DNA of 64,000 nt, taken from an uncultured Aquimarina sp. GTDB taxonomy: Bacteria > Bacteroidota > Bacteroidia > Flavobacteriales > Flavobacteriaceae. The position numbers and the translations under genes were made by a program. Where the stretch lies: positions 434,001-498,000 of the forward strand of contig NZ_CANMQT010000004.1 of NCBI RefSeq assembly GCF_947500065.1, in the 5' to 3' direction. The notes under the pieces were generated by a model. That model did not search any database, was not told the DNA's origin, and saw nothing but the letters and a program-made list of their open reading frames with translations. Shown one piece after another: positions 54,055-61,694 of this stretch. Within the stretch, counting starts at the first letter, position 1, and each line of letters opens with the position of its first letter.

Positions 54055-54080
54055 GATCCCAGCCTACGCTGGGATGACAA
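54055..54080. repeat. Right hairpin repeat flanking the GIY-YIG gene (inverted)
   Basis: Hairpin ATCCCAGC-CTAC-GCTGGGAT (54056-54075) followed by GACAA. Read on the minus strand it is the same element as 53706-53732, with a compensatory base-pair change. Confidence 0.88.
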
Positions 54081-54102
54081 TATAAAGTATAAAAGCAAAA
54101 AA

Positions 54103-54125
54103 ATCTGCCTTAGCGGAAATGACAA
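54103..54125. repeat. Degenerate third hairpin-repeat copy overlapping a possible trpA start
   Basis: On the minus strand it reads TTGTCATTTCCGCTAAGGCA, close to the two flanking repeats at its TTGTCATT end, but the stem no longer pairs well. ATG 54119 lies within it. Confidence 0.55.
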
Positions 54126-54139
54126 TAAATGAATTACTA

Positions 54140-54901
54140 ATGAACAGAATTAATACAGCCCTTGAGCAAGATAAAAAACTACTATCCATTTATTTTACTG
54201 CTGGATATCCATCATTACACAATACTAAAAAGGTTATTCAGGATCTCGAAAAAAGTGGTGTAGATATGATAGAGATTGGACTACCTTTTAGTGATCCACT
54301 AGCTGATGGTCCTACCATACAAGAAAGCTCTACAGTGGCTCTAAAAAATGGAATGACCACTAAACTATTATTTGAACAACTCAAAGATATCCGTGAATCA
54401 GTAAACATCCCTCTAATTATTATGGGATATTTCAATCCTATGATGCAGTATGGTGTAGAAGCTTTTTGTGCTAAATGCCAGGAAATTGGTATTGACGGAT
54501 TGATTATACCTGATCTTCCAGTTGCCGAATATCATGAACAGTATCAAGAAACTTTTGAAAAATACGGATTAATCAATGTTTTTCTGATAACACCACAGAC
54601 CTCTGAGGAACGTATTCGTTTTATTGATAGTGTATCTAATGGGTTTATCTATATGGTAAGTTCGGCAAGTGTTACGGGATCAACATCTGGGTTTGGAAAT
54701 ACACAAGAGACATATTTTGAACGTATCGCAAATATGAATCTAAAAGCCTCTCAGATTGTAGGTTTTGGAATCAGTAATAATGAAACGTTTACGCAGGCAA
54801 CTAAAACTGCAAAAGGCGCGATTATTGGTTCCGCTTTTATCAAACACTTAACTAAAAATGGAGTTGATAGTATTGAAGATTTTATAAAAGAAATTCGATA
54901 A
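54140..54901 (+). CDS. trpA: Tryptophan synthase alpha chain
   Basis: 253 residues from ATG 54140 (MNRINTALEQDKKLLSIYFT), the usual family start; an upstream in-frame ATG at 54119 would add seven residues and lies in repeat-derived DNA. Catalytic Glu in DMIEIGLPFSDPLADGPTIQ and Asp in GIDGLIIPDLPVAEY; phosphate loop VGFGISNNE and GAIIGSAFIK. Cleaves indole-glycerol phosphate and passes indole to TrpB. Last gene of the operon. Confidence 0.96.
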   Translation: MNRINTALEQDKKLLSIYFTAGYPSLHNTKKVIQDLEKSGVDMIEIGLPFSDPLADGPTIQESSTVALKNGMTTKLLFEQLKDIRESVNIPLIIMGYFNPMMQYGVEAFCAKCQEIGIDGLIIPDLPVAEYHEQYQETFEKYGLINVFLITPQTSEERIRFIDSVSNGFIYMVSSASVTGSTSGFGNTQETYFERIANMNLKASQIVGFGISNNETFTQATKTAKGAIIGSAFIKHLTKNGVDSIEDFIKEIR

Positions 54902-54990
54902 TATTTATGAATTTTGAAATTAAAAAATCTTCTGTAGTTTTATAGGTTTACAATATGAACGTAATTAAACAACATTTAGAACCTTCATAA

Positions 54991-55269
54991 ATGATTCCGA
55001 CTTTATTAATAAGCTTTATATCAATTCCTTTAATAATTGCCATAATTATCATTTTTGTATTTATAAAATGGCTGAAACCCGATTTTTTGCAATTCAAAAA
55101 AACTATCCAACAAAAACCAGAAGGATTATTAGATGTAGATGATCGTTATAATGTAGATAAAATCGAAAAGGAAAAAGAATTAAACAGATTATTGGACAAA
55201 ATAAACAATCAGGGAATTGATAAATTAAGTAAATCAGAAAAAGAAAGATTAGAAGAATTGTCTAAGTAA
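54991..55269 (+). CDS. Small membrane-anchored protein with DUF6576-like C-terminus
   Basis: 92 residues. One N-terminal membrane helix (about 5-28), then a charged cytoplasmic part ending RLLDKINNQGIDKLSKSEKE then RLEELSK. This ending resembles the DUF6576 tail found after rhomboid proteases in Bacteroidota (LDKI...G..SL...E...L); here the rhomboid part is absent. Function unknown. It lies 89 bp after trpA and may be read with it. It ends 5 bp from the convergent gene. Confidence 0.7.
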   Translation: MIPTLLISFISIPLIIAIIIIFVFIKWLKPDFLQFKKTIQQKPEGLLDVDDRYNVDKIEKEKELNRLLDKINNQGIDKLSKSEKERLEELSK

Positions 55270-55274
55270 GATTA

Positions 55275-56537
55275 TTATTCTTTCACGAATAGCTTATCTA
55301 GGAATTCCTCTAATTTTTCTCTTTTTAGTTGCTGAACATTAAGTTTAAGTTTTGTAATAAAGCCATAAGAATTACCTTCTACGCTCATCGCCCCGGAAAT
55401 GTACAACTCATTTTTTTTATCTAATCGTATTTTATTTAGGTCAAGTATTGGATATTTTAGAAAAACCGATGCTACGCCATCACTACCATAGTCCGTATCT
55501 ATATCACCTGTATTTAATAACTTTTTGATCAATATTTCGTATTCACTATCTAAACTTGTAGAAATAACAAATACCTCTCCTTCTTCATTGACAATAAAAC
55601 TGGAGTTATAAATATCTGCGCTAAATCCCATTTCTCCCGAATCAAAAAAAGAGGTTTCTAGATTTCCTTTTACACCATATTTACGGATGCGATATACACC
55701 TTCAGAATCATTTTCTATTTGAGAAGTATATAGTTCTGCATTTGATAGAACAATATGATCAAAGGATTGATAATCTTCCTCTATAGTGAGACAATAAAGG
55801 TTATTAGATGCCATTTGATCACTATCGAATCCTGCTAGATAAGTAGATTGTTCTTGTCCATTATCTACGGATTCAGAATACGCCAGCAATAAATAATCAT
55901 CCTCCATTGCCGAACAGTTTAATGTAAAATGATGATCATCATATAAACTAGATGATAATGTCTCTCCTATATCTGATAACTTCAGGATAGCAATTTTTTC
56001 TTTTTTATTTGGAGCACTAAAATCTTGCACTTTGGCGACAACAATTATTTCATCACTAGATGATGCATAAATATACTGACCATAATTATCATCTAAATTA
56101 TCTAATATATTTTTTTTATACACTCCGCTACGTCCAAATCCATGGTTAACACTTCCATCTTCATAAAAACCATTTATAGAAATCATCCAACTATATCCAC
56201 TCCAGAAATTAGATAAAACTAAAATACTTCCATCTGATCGAGCACTCATGCCTACGGGAATAGTATTTTGATTATTTAAATTACTAGAAGTTATATTAAA
56301 TTGAAGATCCTTTGTACCATTTTTATATAGACGCACTAGGTTTTTCTTAGCATCAGACTCATATAGAACATTAATTTTACCTTCTTCATTAATATTAAAA
56401 TCAATGATATGAGATGAAGCCATTCCTAGTTCTTTAAACATTAGAATTCCATTTCTCGAAAAATCAGTGTCTACTTGTTGAGCATAACCACTTGCTAGCA
56501 GACAATAAAATAAAATAAATAAGTGGTGAATTCTCAT
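55275..56537 (-). CDS. Secreted delta-60-type beta-propeller protein
   Basis: I start at ATG 56537 (MRIHHLFILFYCLLASGYAQ), a clean signal peptide; a frame from 56561 adds eight residues. The 420-residue protein has delta-60/DUF5122-type repeats marked by D..F...G....: VDTDFSRNGILMFKELG, GSVNHGFGRSGVYKKN and GDIDTDYGSDGVASVF. Probably a secreted propeller of unknown partner; no sorting domain is seen. Confidence 0.72.
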   Translation of the reverse strand: MRIHHLFILFYCLLASGYAQQVDTDFSRNGILMFKELGMASSHIIDFNINEEGKINVLYESDAKKNLVRLYKNGTKDLQFNITSSNLNNQNTIPVGMSARSDGSILVLSNFWSGYSWMISINGFYEDGSVNHGFGRSGVYKKNILDNLDDNYGQYIYASSSDEIIVVAKVQDFSAPNKKEKIAILKLSDIGETLSSSLYDDHHFTLNCSAMEDDYLLLAYSESVDNGQEQSTYLAGFDSDQMASNNLYCLTIEEDYQSFDHIVLSNAELYTSQIENDSEGVYRIRKYGVKGNLETSFFDSGEMGFSADIYNSSFIVNEEGEVFVISTSLDSEYEILIKKLLNTGDIDTDYGSDGVASVFLKYPILDLNKIRLDKKNELYISGAMSVEGNSYGFITKLKLNVQQLKREKLEEFLDKLFVKE

Positions 56538-56719
56538 AACGAAATATCGTAGTAACTTCATTTAGTCACCTTCGCTAAAGAGGTAAAATTCAAAAAGGAA
56601 GATTAGGGGTCTAAAATAAACTTATACAATTATTTTAAAGTAATTAGCTTATTTTTAATCAGTATCAAAAAAAAGAATTAATATACTATAATGCAAGAAT
56701 TTTCTTAATAATAAAAAAT

Positions 56720-56727
56720 TAATTTTG
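56720..56727 (+). promoter_or_regulatory. Possible -7 promoter element of the DUF1287 gene
   Basis: TAATTTTG fits TAnnTTTG and lies 22 bp before ATG 56750. No clear -33 TTG at the right distance, so support is modest. Confidence 0.4.
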
Positions 56728-56749
56728 TTAATACTGAAAACAAAACCAT

Positions 56750-57331
56750 ATGAACAGACAAATCATATTTTTACTGTCGCTTCTAATTTCTTCTACTCTT
56801 TTTGCTCAGGAGGACTTTTACAACCTCTTATCTGAAGCTTCCTTATCATTAACTACACAGGAAGTAACATATGATCCCGCTTATTTTTCTATCAAGTATC
56901 CTAATGGAGATGTACCCAGTGATAAAGGTGTATGCACAGATGTAGTCATCAGAGCTTATCGAAAACTAGGAATTGATCTACAGAAAGAGGTACATGAAGA
57001 CATGAAAACTAATTTTAGTCTATATCCCAAAAACTGGGGGCTATCAAAAACTGATAAAAATATTGATCATAGAAGAGTGCCAAACCTAATGAAGTTCTTT
57101 TCTCGATTTGGCAAAGTGAAGTCTATTTCCAAAAATTCGAAGGATTATGTGCCAGGAGACGTTGTATGTTGGAGTCTGGGAGGCGGGCTTACCCATATTG
57201 GATTAGTAGTTAATCAAAAATCTGAAGATCAGCAACGATATTTAATCGTTCACAATATCGGTGGCGGACAAGTATTAGCTGACTGTCTATTTGATTATAA
57301 AGTAATTGGCCATTATAGTTATAAGAAATAA
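56750..57331 (+). CDS. DUF1287-family exported protein (NlpC/P60-like fold)
   Basis: 193 residues with a signal peptide (1-19, STLFAQ). Family landmarks: YPNGDVPSDKGVCTDVVIRA, with likely nucleophile Cys62, DMKTNF..YP, DHRRVPNL, and GDVVCWSLGGGLTHIGLVV with His149. The Cys/His pair fits the papain-like NlpC/P60 superfamily, so a peptidase or amidase acting on cell-wall or other peptides is possible, though DUF1287 activity is unproven. Confidence 0.88.
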   Translation: MNRQIIFLLSLLISSTLFAQEDFYNLLSEASLSLTTQEVTYDPAYFSIKYPNGDVPSDKGVCTDVVIRAYRKLGIDLQKEVHEDMKTNFSLYPKNWGLSKTDKNIDHRRVPNLMKFFSRFGKVKSISKNSKDYVPGDVVCWSLGGGLTHIGLVVNQKSEDQQRYLIVHNIGGGQVLADCLFDYKVIGHYSYKK

Positions 57332-57375
57332 CACTGTTTTATTACTTTAAAAATAAATTCTAACGTTGATATATC

Positions 57376-58527
57376 TTAAACCATTTTATGAGAGATGTTT
57401 AAAAACCTGTCTTTCCAATACAGACTCTCTTTCCATCTTGTTTCTGTTGAATAGTATTTTATTAATTTCTCCATGTAAGATTGGAACGCATTTTCTAAGA
57501 TATATCGATATACTGACATGGCGTCTTCTTCTCCTGAAAAATAACTCCCCAATGCTTTTCCTGCATAAAAACCTGAAGCAAGTGCAGATGTAATTCCATA
57601 GGAAGAAACAGGGTCATATGCATAAGCTGCATCCCCAACAGCAATCCATTGATCTCCATAAGGTACATCAAGGCAACTAGTTCCTGCTGGCATAATCCGT
57701 ATCTTTTCAAAATCACATATTATAGGATTCAAGATTTTGGATATGTGTTGTAAACACACTAATTCCTTTTTTAAAAATGCTTCTAATTCTTCTTTCTTAG
57801 GAATCTCGTCTTTGGTTGTAAAGAACATTAATGTATATTGATTCGTACCATCTGGTGCTACATACCACCATCCATTCTCGGTAGTTTCTACCATAATTTC
57901 TTGCCTAACAACTGAAGTAGTTTTTACACTAAATGTTACAGCAAATTGCGAATCTATAGCTGTCTTATAAACTCCCAATTTACGACAAACTGACGCCTTA
58001 CGTCCTGTTGCATCGACAATATAAGATCCATTGATGGTTATTTCGGTTAGCATATTACTTATAACTACCTCAACTGCAGCGTTACTTCTGGAAACTGTAT
58101 TTAATTTGTACCCTTCATAAAAAGCCGTTCCATTGCTCTTAATCTGTTCCCTGAGTTGTTTCTCAAAATACAAACGATCTAATAAATATCCATGTCCGTG
58201 TATTCCTTGAATAAATTCTTTTTGTTCTAAGCTTTCTGATCCCCAACAAACTTTATTCCCATAATACTCTATATGTCTTGGATTCTCTACTAAGTGCAGC
58301 ATTCCTAATTGTTTTAGAATAGGCTTAGCATTAGGAGGTATTGCTTCTCCACATTTTCTTGTAGGTTCGATCGTTGCTTCTACGATACAATTAGATATCC
58401 CCATTGAAGACAATGTTATAGAGGTGGCGATCCCTGCTGGACCACCACCTACAATAATGACTTTATAATACGTATTATCTCTCGTCACGTCTAAATGTTC
58501 TTCGAACTCTAGTTCTTTCTGGAGCAA
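57376..58527 (-). CDS. LodB-like flavoprotein (quinone-cofactor maturation monooxygenase)
   Basis: 383 residues from ATG 58527; GTG 58488 would shorten the 53-bp overlap with the LodA-like gene to 14 bp. FAD-binding GGGPAG is at residues 27-32, with IDATGRKASVCRKLG-like motif YIVDATGRKAS and the second FAD motif VAVGDAAYAYDPVSSYGITS. It belongs to the geranylgeranyl-reductase/tryptophan-halogenase-like group. In Marinomonas, LodB is needed to form the cysteine tryptophylquinone in LodA; the same gene pairing here supports that role. No halogenase-type WxWxIP motif was seen. Confidence 0.85.
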   Translation of the reverse strand: MLQKELEFEEHLDVTRDNTYYKVIIVGGGPAGIATSITLSSMGISNCIVEATIEPTRKCGEAIPPNAKPILKQLGMLHLVENPRHIEYYGNKVCWGSESLEQKEFIQGIHGHGYLLDRLYFEKQLREQIKSNGTAFYEGYKLNTVSRSNAAVEVVISNMLTEITINGSYIVDATGRKASVCRKLGVYKTAIDSQFAVTFSVKTTSVVRQEIMVETTENGWWYVAPDGTNQYTLMFFTTKDEIPKKEELEAFLKKELVCLQHISKILNPIICDFEKIRIMPAGTSCLDVPYGDQWIAVGDAAYAYDPVSSYGITSALASGFYAGKALGSYFSGEEDAMSVYRYILENAFQSYMEKLIKYYSTETRWKESLYWKDRFLNISHKMV

Positions 58528-60385
58528 TTCCTTTTCTTAATAATCCACTTTCTTTTACACTTTCTAATTCTGGAATATCTTCTTTTTCTGCATAAATTAC
58601 TTGTTCAAAAGTAGGATCCCCACCAGTAAAATGTCGATCAGATTCTTTCCACGAAACATCCGGAAGATACCCTTCTTTGTTATTTGGTATTGCATCTTCT
58701 GCCTTAGCTATAATTCCAAGTTCATGCCATTCACTAATCATAAGATTTATTTTTTTCTGATAATTAGAACCAAAATCCCGTAGCCAATCTTGTCTGTAGT
58801 CAAAATGTTTTAATCGTTGTGCAATATTCACATCTCCATCCTGCATTCTTAAATAACTCTGTTCACTCAGTACTTGATTTGGAACACGAGCTGCCCAAAA
58901 AGAAGGCAATGGTAAATAAGTAGAGGTATCATATCCTGATAAGCAACTTGCTTCATCTGTTTGCCAAGGTACGCCCAACCACCTGGTTAAAGATCCTGGA
59001 CCACTTTTAGATAAAGGACCATCAGCTGCTAATGCTATTGCAGGTGATAACAAAGGACCAAAATCTAATTTTGTAGCCTCTCCTTTATCTACTATATTTA
59101 AACGATATGGTTTTTCCCACATTCGTTTTATACGCATGGGCCAGGTGAGTTCTATTCCAGGATGAAAAGGGCCACCCAAACATTCTTCCAGAGGAGCTTG
59201 ATTCAAAGAATGTAACTGTTCCTCTAAGGTTTGCTCAGAAAAAGGTATTGGTACTACTGGTTTCCCAGTTGTAAAATCTCCTTTCGCCCATTTTTTTAAC
59301 CGTTCATATTGTGTTCTCGTGATCGGTAAATCTACGAGTGCTATTTTTTCATATTCTCCAAAACCATCTCCATAAAACGGAGGAACTTTAGTAGGCGTAT
59401 ACTCCGTAGAATCCGGATCTCTAAACCAATTAAATACACGCTGTCTTTCGCTACCAGATTGGTCAGAAGGATCTTGCAGGGCTTTTAGCAATGTGGTGTT
59501 CGTGAAATCTGAAGGAGAATTTTTTCCAAACAACATAAAGAACCCTTGATTTACCCATTGAGTCGCTGTCATACGTTCTAGTATTGGATAAATATGCTCC
59601 CAAAATACGACACCTTCCTTGGATGGATTGGGGTACCCCATTTCTCGAATAAACAAGTCTTGTACAACATCATTCATAGTAATAACCCCAAACAATCCTG
59701 GTCCAAAATTAGGAGGCGTAACAGCAACCATTGCTGGTGTAGCTTCTAAAACAACATCTCCAATATGTACTGTTGCTCTGATTACACCATCACAAGTATC
59801 ATCATGCCATCCATCATTATTAGCGAAGGTAATAGCGGGCTTATTGTCTTTAGATTGTGCATCACCATTACCAGGAAAAAACAGTAAGCGACCCGCTTCA
59901 TCCGTTTCTACATGTCCCAGATTTACCGGTGTTCCATAAAACTCTCCATCATCAAAGCTGTTTTTTTCATCCTTAATATTTACACCTGATATTTGTACTG
60001 AAGATGGAGTAATTGCTAATTGTTTGCGATCCTCATCAGTGACTTCTTCATTCCTATACGCAGAAGGAATACCTGCTTGCGGTAAATCCAGTGCATTATT
60101 AAACTGATACCAAGCTGCTTTTATATTAGCAACATCCACATGCCATTGGATTGTTGCTTCTTTTGCAGTTACTTCTCCAAGGACCTCTCCTGCTGCATTA
60201 AAAGCATACACTCTATAGCGTACTACTTGTTTTTTAACACGACCATTGACATCTTTATAACCTCCAGCAGGATCAGGTGCTACTCCTGTAACTTCTGAAG
60301 CCATAAAATATTCGGATGAATTTCCTATACGGGCTATGCCAATTGGAGGATAAATGGCCACGCTACTAATTTCATTTTTAATCAT
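58475..60385 (-). CDS. LodA/GoxA-like cysteine-tryptophylquinone-dependent oxidase
   Basis: 636 residues, somewhat shorter than the known LodA (about 726). The family start VAIYPPIGIARIGNSSEYFM is unmistakable. Candidate quinone-forming residues are Cys402 (ECLGGPFHPGIELTW) and a Trp in RWLGVPWQTDEASC (469 or 474), a spacing close to the Cys516/Trp581 pair reported for LodA. Characterised members oxidise lysine or glycine with release of ammonia and H2O2, some being antimicrobial. Substrate here unknown. No classical signal peptide is seen, as in LodA. Followed and overlapped by its LodB-like partner. Confidence 0.9.
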   Translation of the reverse strand: MIKNEISSVAIYPPIGIARIGNSSEYFMASEVTGVAPDPAGGYKDVNGRVKKQVVRYRVYAFNAAGEVLGEVTAKEATIQWHVDVANIKAAWYQFNNALDLPQAGIPSAYRNEEVTDEDRKQLAITPSSVQISGVNIKDEKNSFDDGEFYGTPVNLGHVETDEAGRLLFFPGNGDAQSKDNKPAITFANNDGWHDDTCDGVIRATVHIGDVVLEATPAMVAVTPPNFGPGLFGVITMNDVVQDLFIREMGYPNPSKEGVVFWEHIYPILERMTATQWVNQGFFMLFGKNSPSDFTNTTLLKALQDPSDQSGSERQRVFNWFRDPDSTEYTPTKVPPFYGDGFGEYEKIALVDLPITRTQYERLKKWAKGDFTTGKPVVPIPFSEQTLEEQLHSLNQAPLEECLGGPFHPGIELTWPMRIKRMWEKPYRLNIVDKGEATKLDFGPLLSPAIALAADGPLSKSGPGSLTRWLGVPWQTDEASCLSGYDTSTYLPLPSFWAARVPNQVLSEQSYLRMQDGDVNIAQRLKHFDYRQDWLRDFGSNYQKKINLMISEWHELGIIAKAEDAIPNNKEGYLPDVSWKESDRHFTGGDPTFEQVIYAEKEDIPELESVKESGLLRKGIAPERTRVRRTFRRDER

Positions 60386-60530
60386 TTGGATAGGTTTTGA
60401 GTTGTTATTCTTATTTAGTCTGCTATAGATTACATAATATCACTTTAGTATAAAACTTCTATCTTTTGAAGACCTGTTAGGTTATTTAACATATAATCAT
60501 AGATTTCATAAATCTTCAGTTTCTATTTGC

Positions 60531-61667
60531 TTACTTTTCATTACTAATTTCATAAGCCTTCAACTGTTCTGCAAAAGCAGGAAAAATGCTGTTATAATTT
60601 GTATAATAGCATTCTCTAATCAAGTGACTATCTTCTTTTGGTTTCCAATATCCTTCTTCTGTTAATATTGGAGAAGGCACTACGTGAGATGGAACTGAAC
60701 CTGGATCTATAAACCAAGCAATATTGATTAAATCCCAGATATTCCAGATTTGTCCAAAAAGATTGTCTTTATCTTTTCCATACCAGGCAAATAACGGGTT
60801 ATTCATATATCGATCATAGAGTGCTTTTCCTATCGGACCTGAGTCTTTGAACCAAGCTTCCATATCCGCCTGAGACAAGGTTAGCTGTTGGCCGACATAA
60901 AATCCAGGAATATAAACCAAGGGAACACCACTACTAAATAGTATTTGAGAAGCTTCTATATCCTGCGATAAATTGAAAGAAGTATTCTGTAAATCAGTAA
61001 CATTTGTTGGATAACCCGCCGTCCAGGTATACACCACTTTATCTATGATATCAGGCGCAATCATAATAGCCGAAGCCAGATTGGTAGCACAAGCTATACC
61101 CATCACATAAATAGGATCATCCATAGAAGCTCCGCGCGCTAATTCTATAAAATGATCAACTGCTTCACTTCTTACAGGACAACCATCTTTTATATAATGC
61201 CTTGCTCCTTTTAAAACAGGTACCTCTGGTTTATCAAAAAGCTTCATGAATTCCAGCAGTTTTTGATAACTACTCTCCATTCCTTCTTCAGGTGTCAAGG
61301 CAACATGACTTCCTTTTTCTAAAAGACTTTCGGGAGTAATCCCAAGTTTTTCTATAGCTTCTATTTGTCCCTTGTACTTATTTACTAAAGCCTTTTCATC
61401 CTCTGTTAAATTATCTGGAGCTGCTTTAATAAGATCATTAGCTCTTAATAAAGCTTTTAATCGCTCCAAAAACGAAAAAGGTGCTGCATAGATTCCTTCA
61501 ACTTTAATATTCTCGTGAGGCAATAGTAACCAGGTTAATGCAAAAAAATCGTCTATTTCATTATCAAAATCAGTATCAACAACTACTCTTAATGGCTTAT
61601 TTCTTTTGTTAGGTAGCTGTAACAGATTTTTCATCTGTTCTTCTGTTAATTTTGGGTATTCACTCAT
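60531..61667 (-). CDS. Nucleoside-hydrolase-like protein (IUNH family)
   Basis: 378 residues, longer than the usual about 310-320. The calcium-binding signature DTDFDNEIDDFFAL is at residues 31-44, and later IYVMGIACATNLASAI and FNLSQDIEASQILFSSGVPL fit the inosine-uridine hydrolase fold. The true nucleoside hydrolase role is not certain: the DTD.DNEID variant occurs in poorly characterised relatives. It lies 27 bp after the decarboxylase gene and 145 bp before the LodA-like gene, on the same strand. Confidence 0.85.
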   Translation of the reverse strand: MSEYPKLTEEQMKNLLQLPNKRNKPLRVVVDTDFDNEIDDFFALTWLLLPHENIKVEGIYAAPFSFLERLKALLRANDLIKAAPDNLTEDEKALVNKYKGQIEAIEKLGITPESLLEKGSHVALTPEEGMESSYQKLLEFMKLFDKPEVPVLKGARHYIKDGCPVRSEAVDHFIELARGASMDDPIYVMGIACATNLASAIMIAPDIIDKVVYTWTAGYPTNVTDLQNTSFNLSQDIEASQILFSSGVPLVYIPGFYVGQQLTLSQADMEAWFKDSGPIGKALYDRYMNNPLFAWYGKDKDNLFGQIWNIWDLINIAWFIDPGSVPSHVVPSPILTEEGYWKPKEDSHLIRECYYTNYNSIFPAFAEQLKAYEISNEK

Positions 61668-61694
61668 ATATAAAGTTCGCTTAGTTTTGATTAG

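Noticed and set aside
57376..58527. Flavin-dependent halogenase
   Set aside because: The FAD motifs fit, but the WxWxIP signature was not seen and the LodA neighbour points to a LodB role.
60471..60483. GACCTGTTAGGTT as a second copy of the trpF palindrome
   Set aside because: Only one imperfect arm is present and the partner arm is missing, so it is at most a degenerate relic; kept only as a remark.
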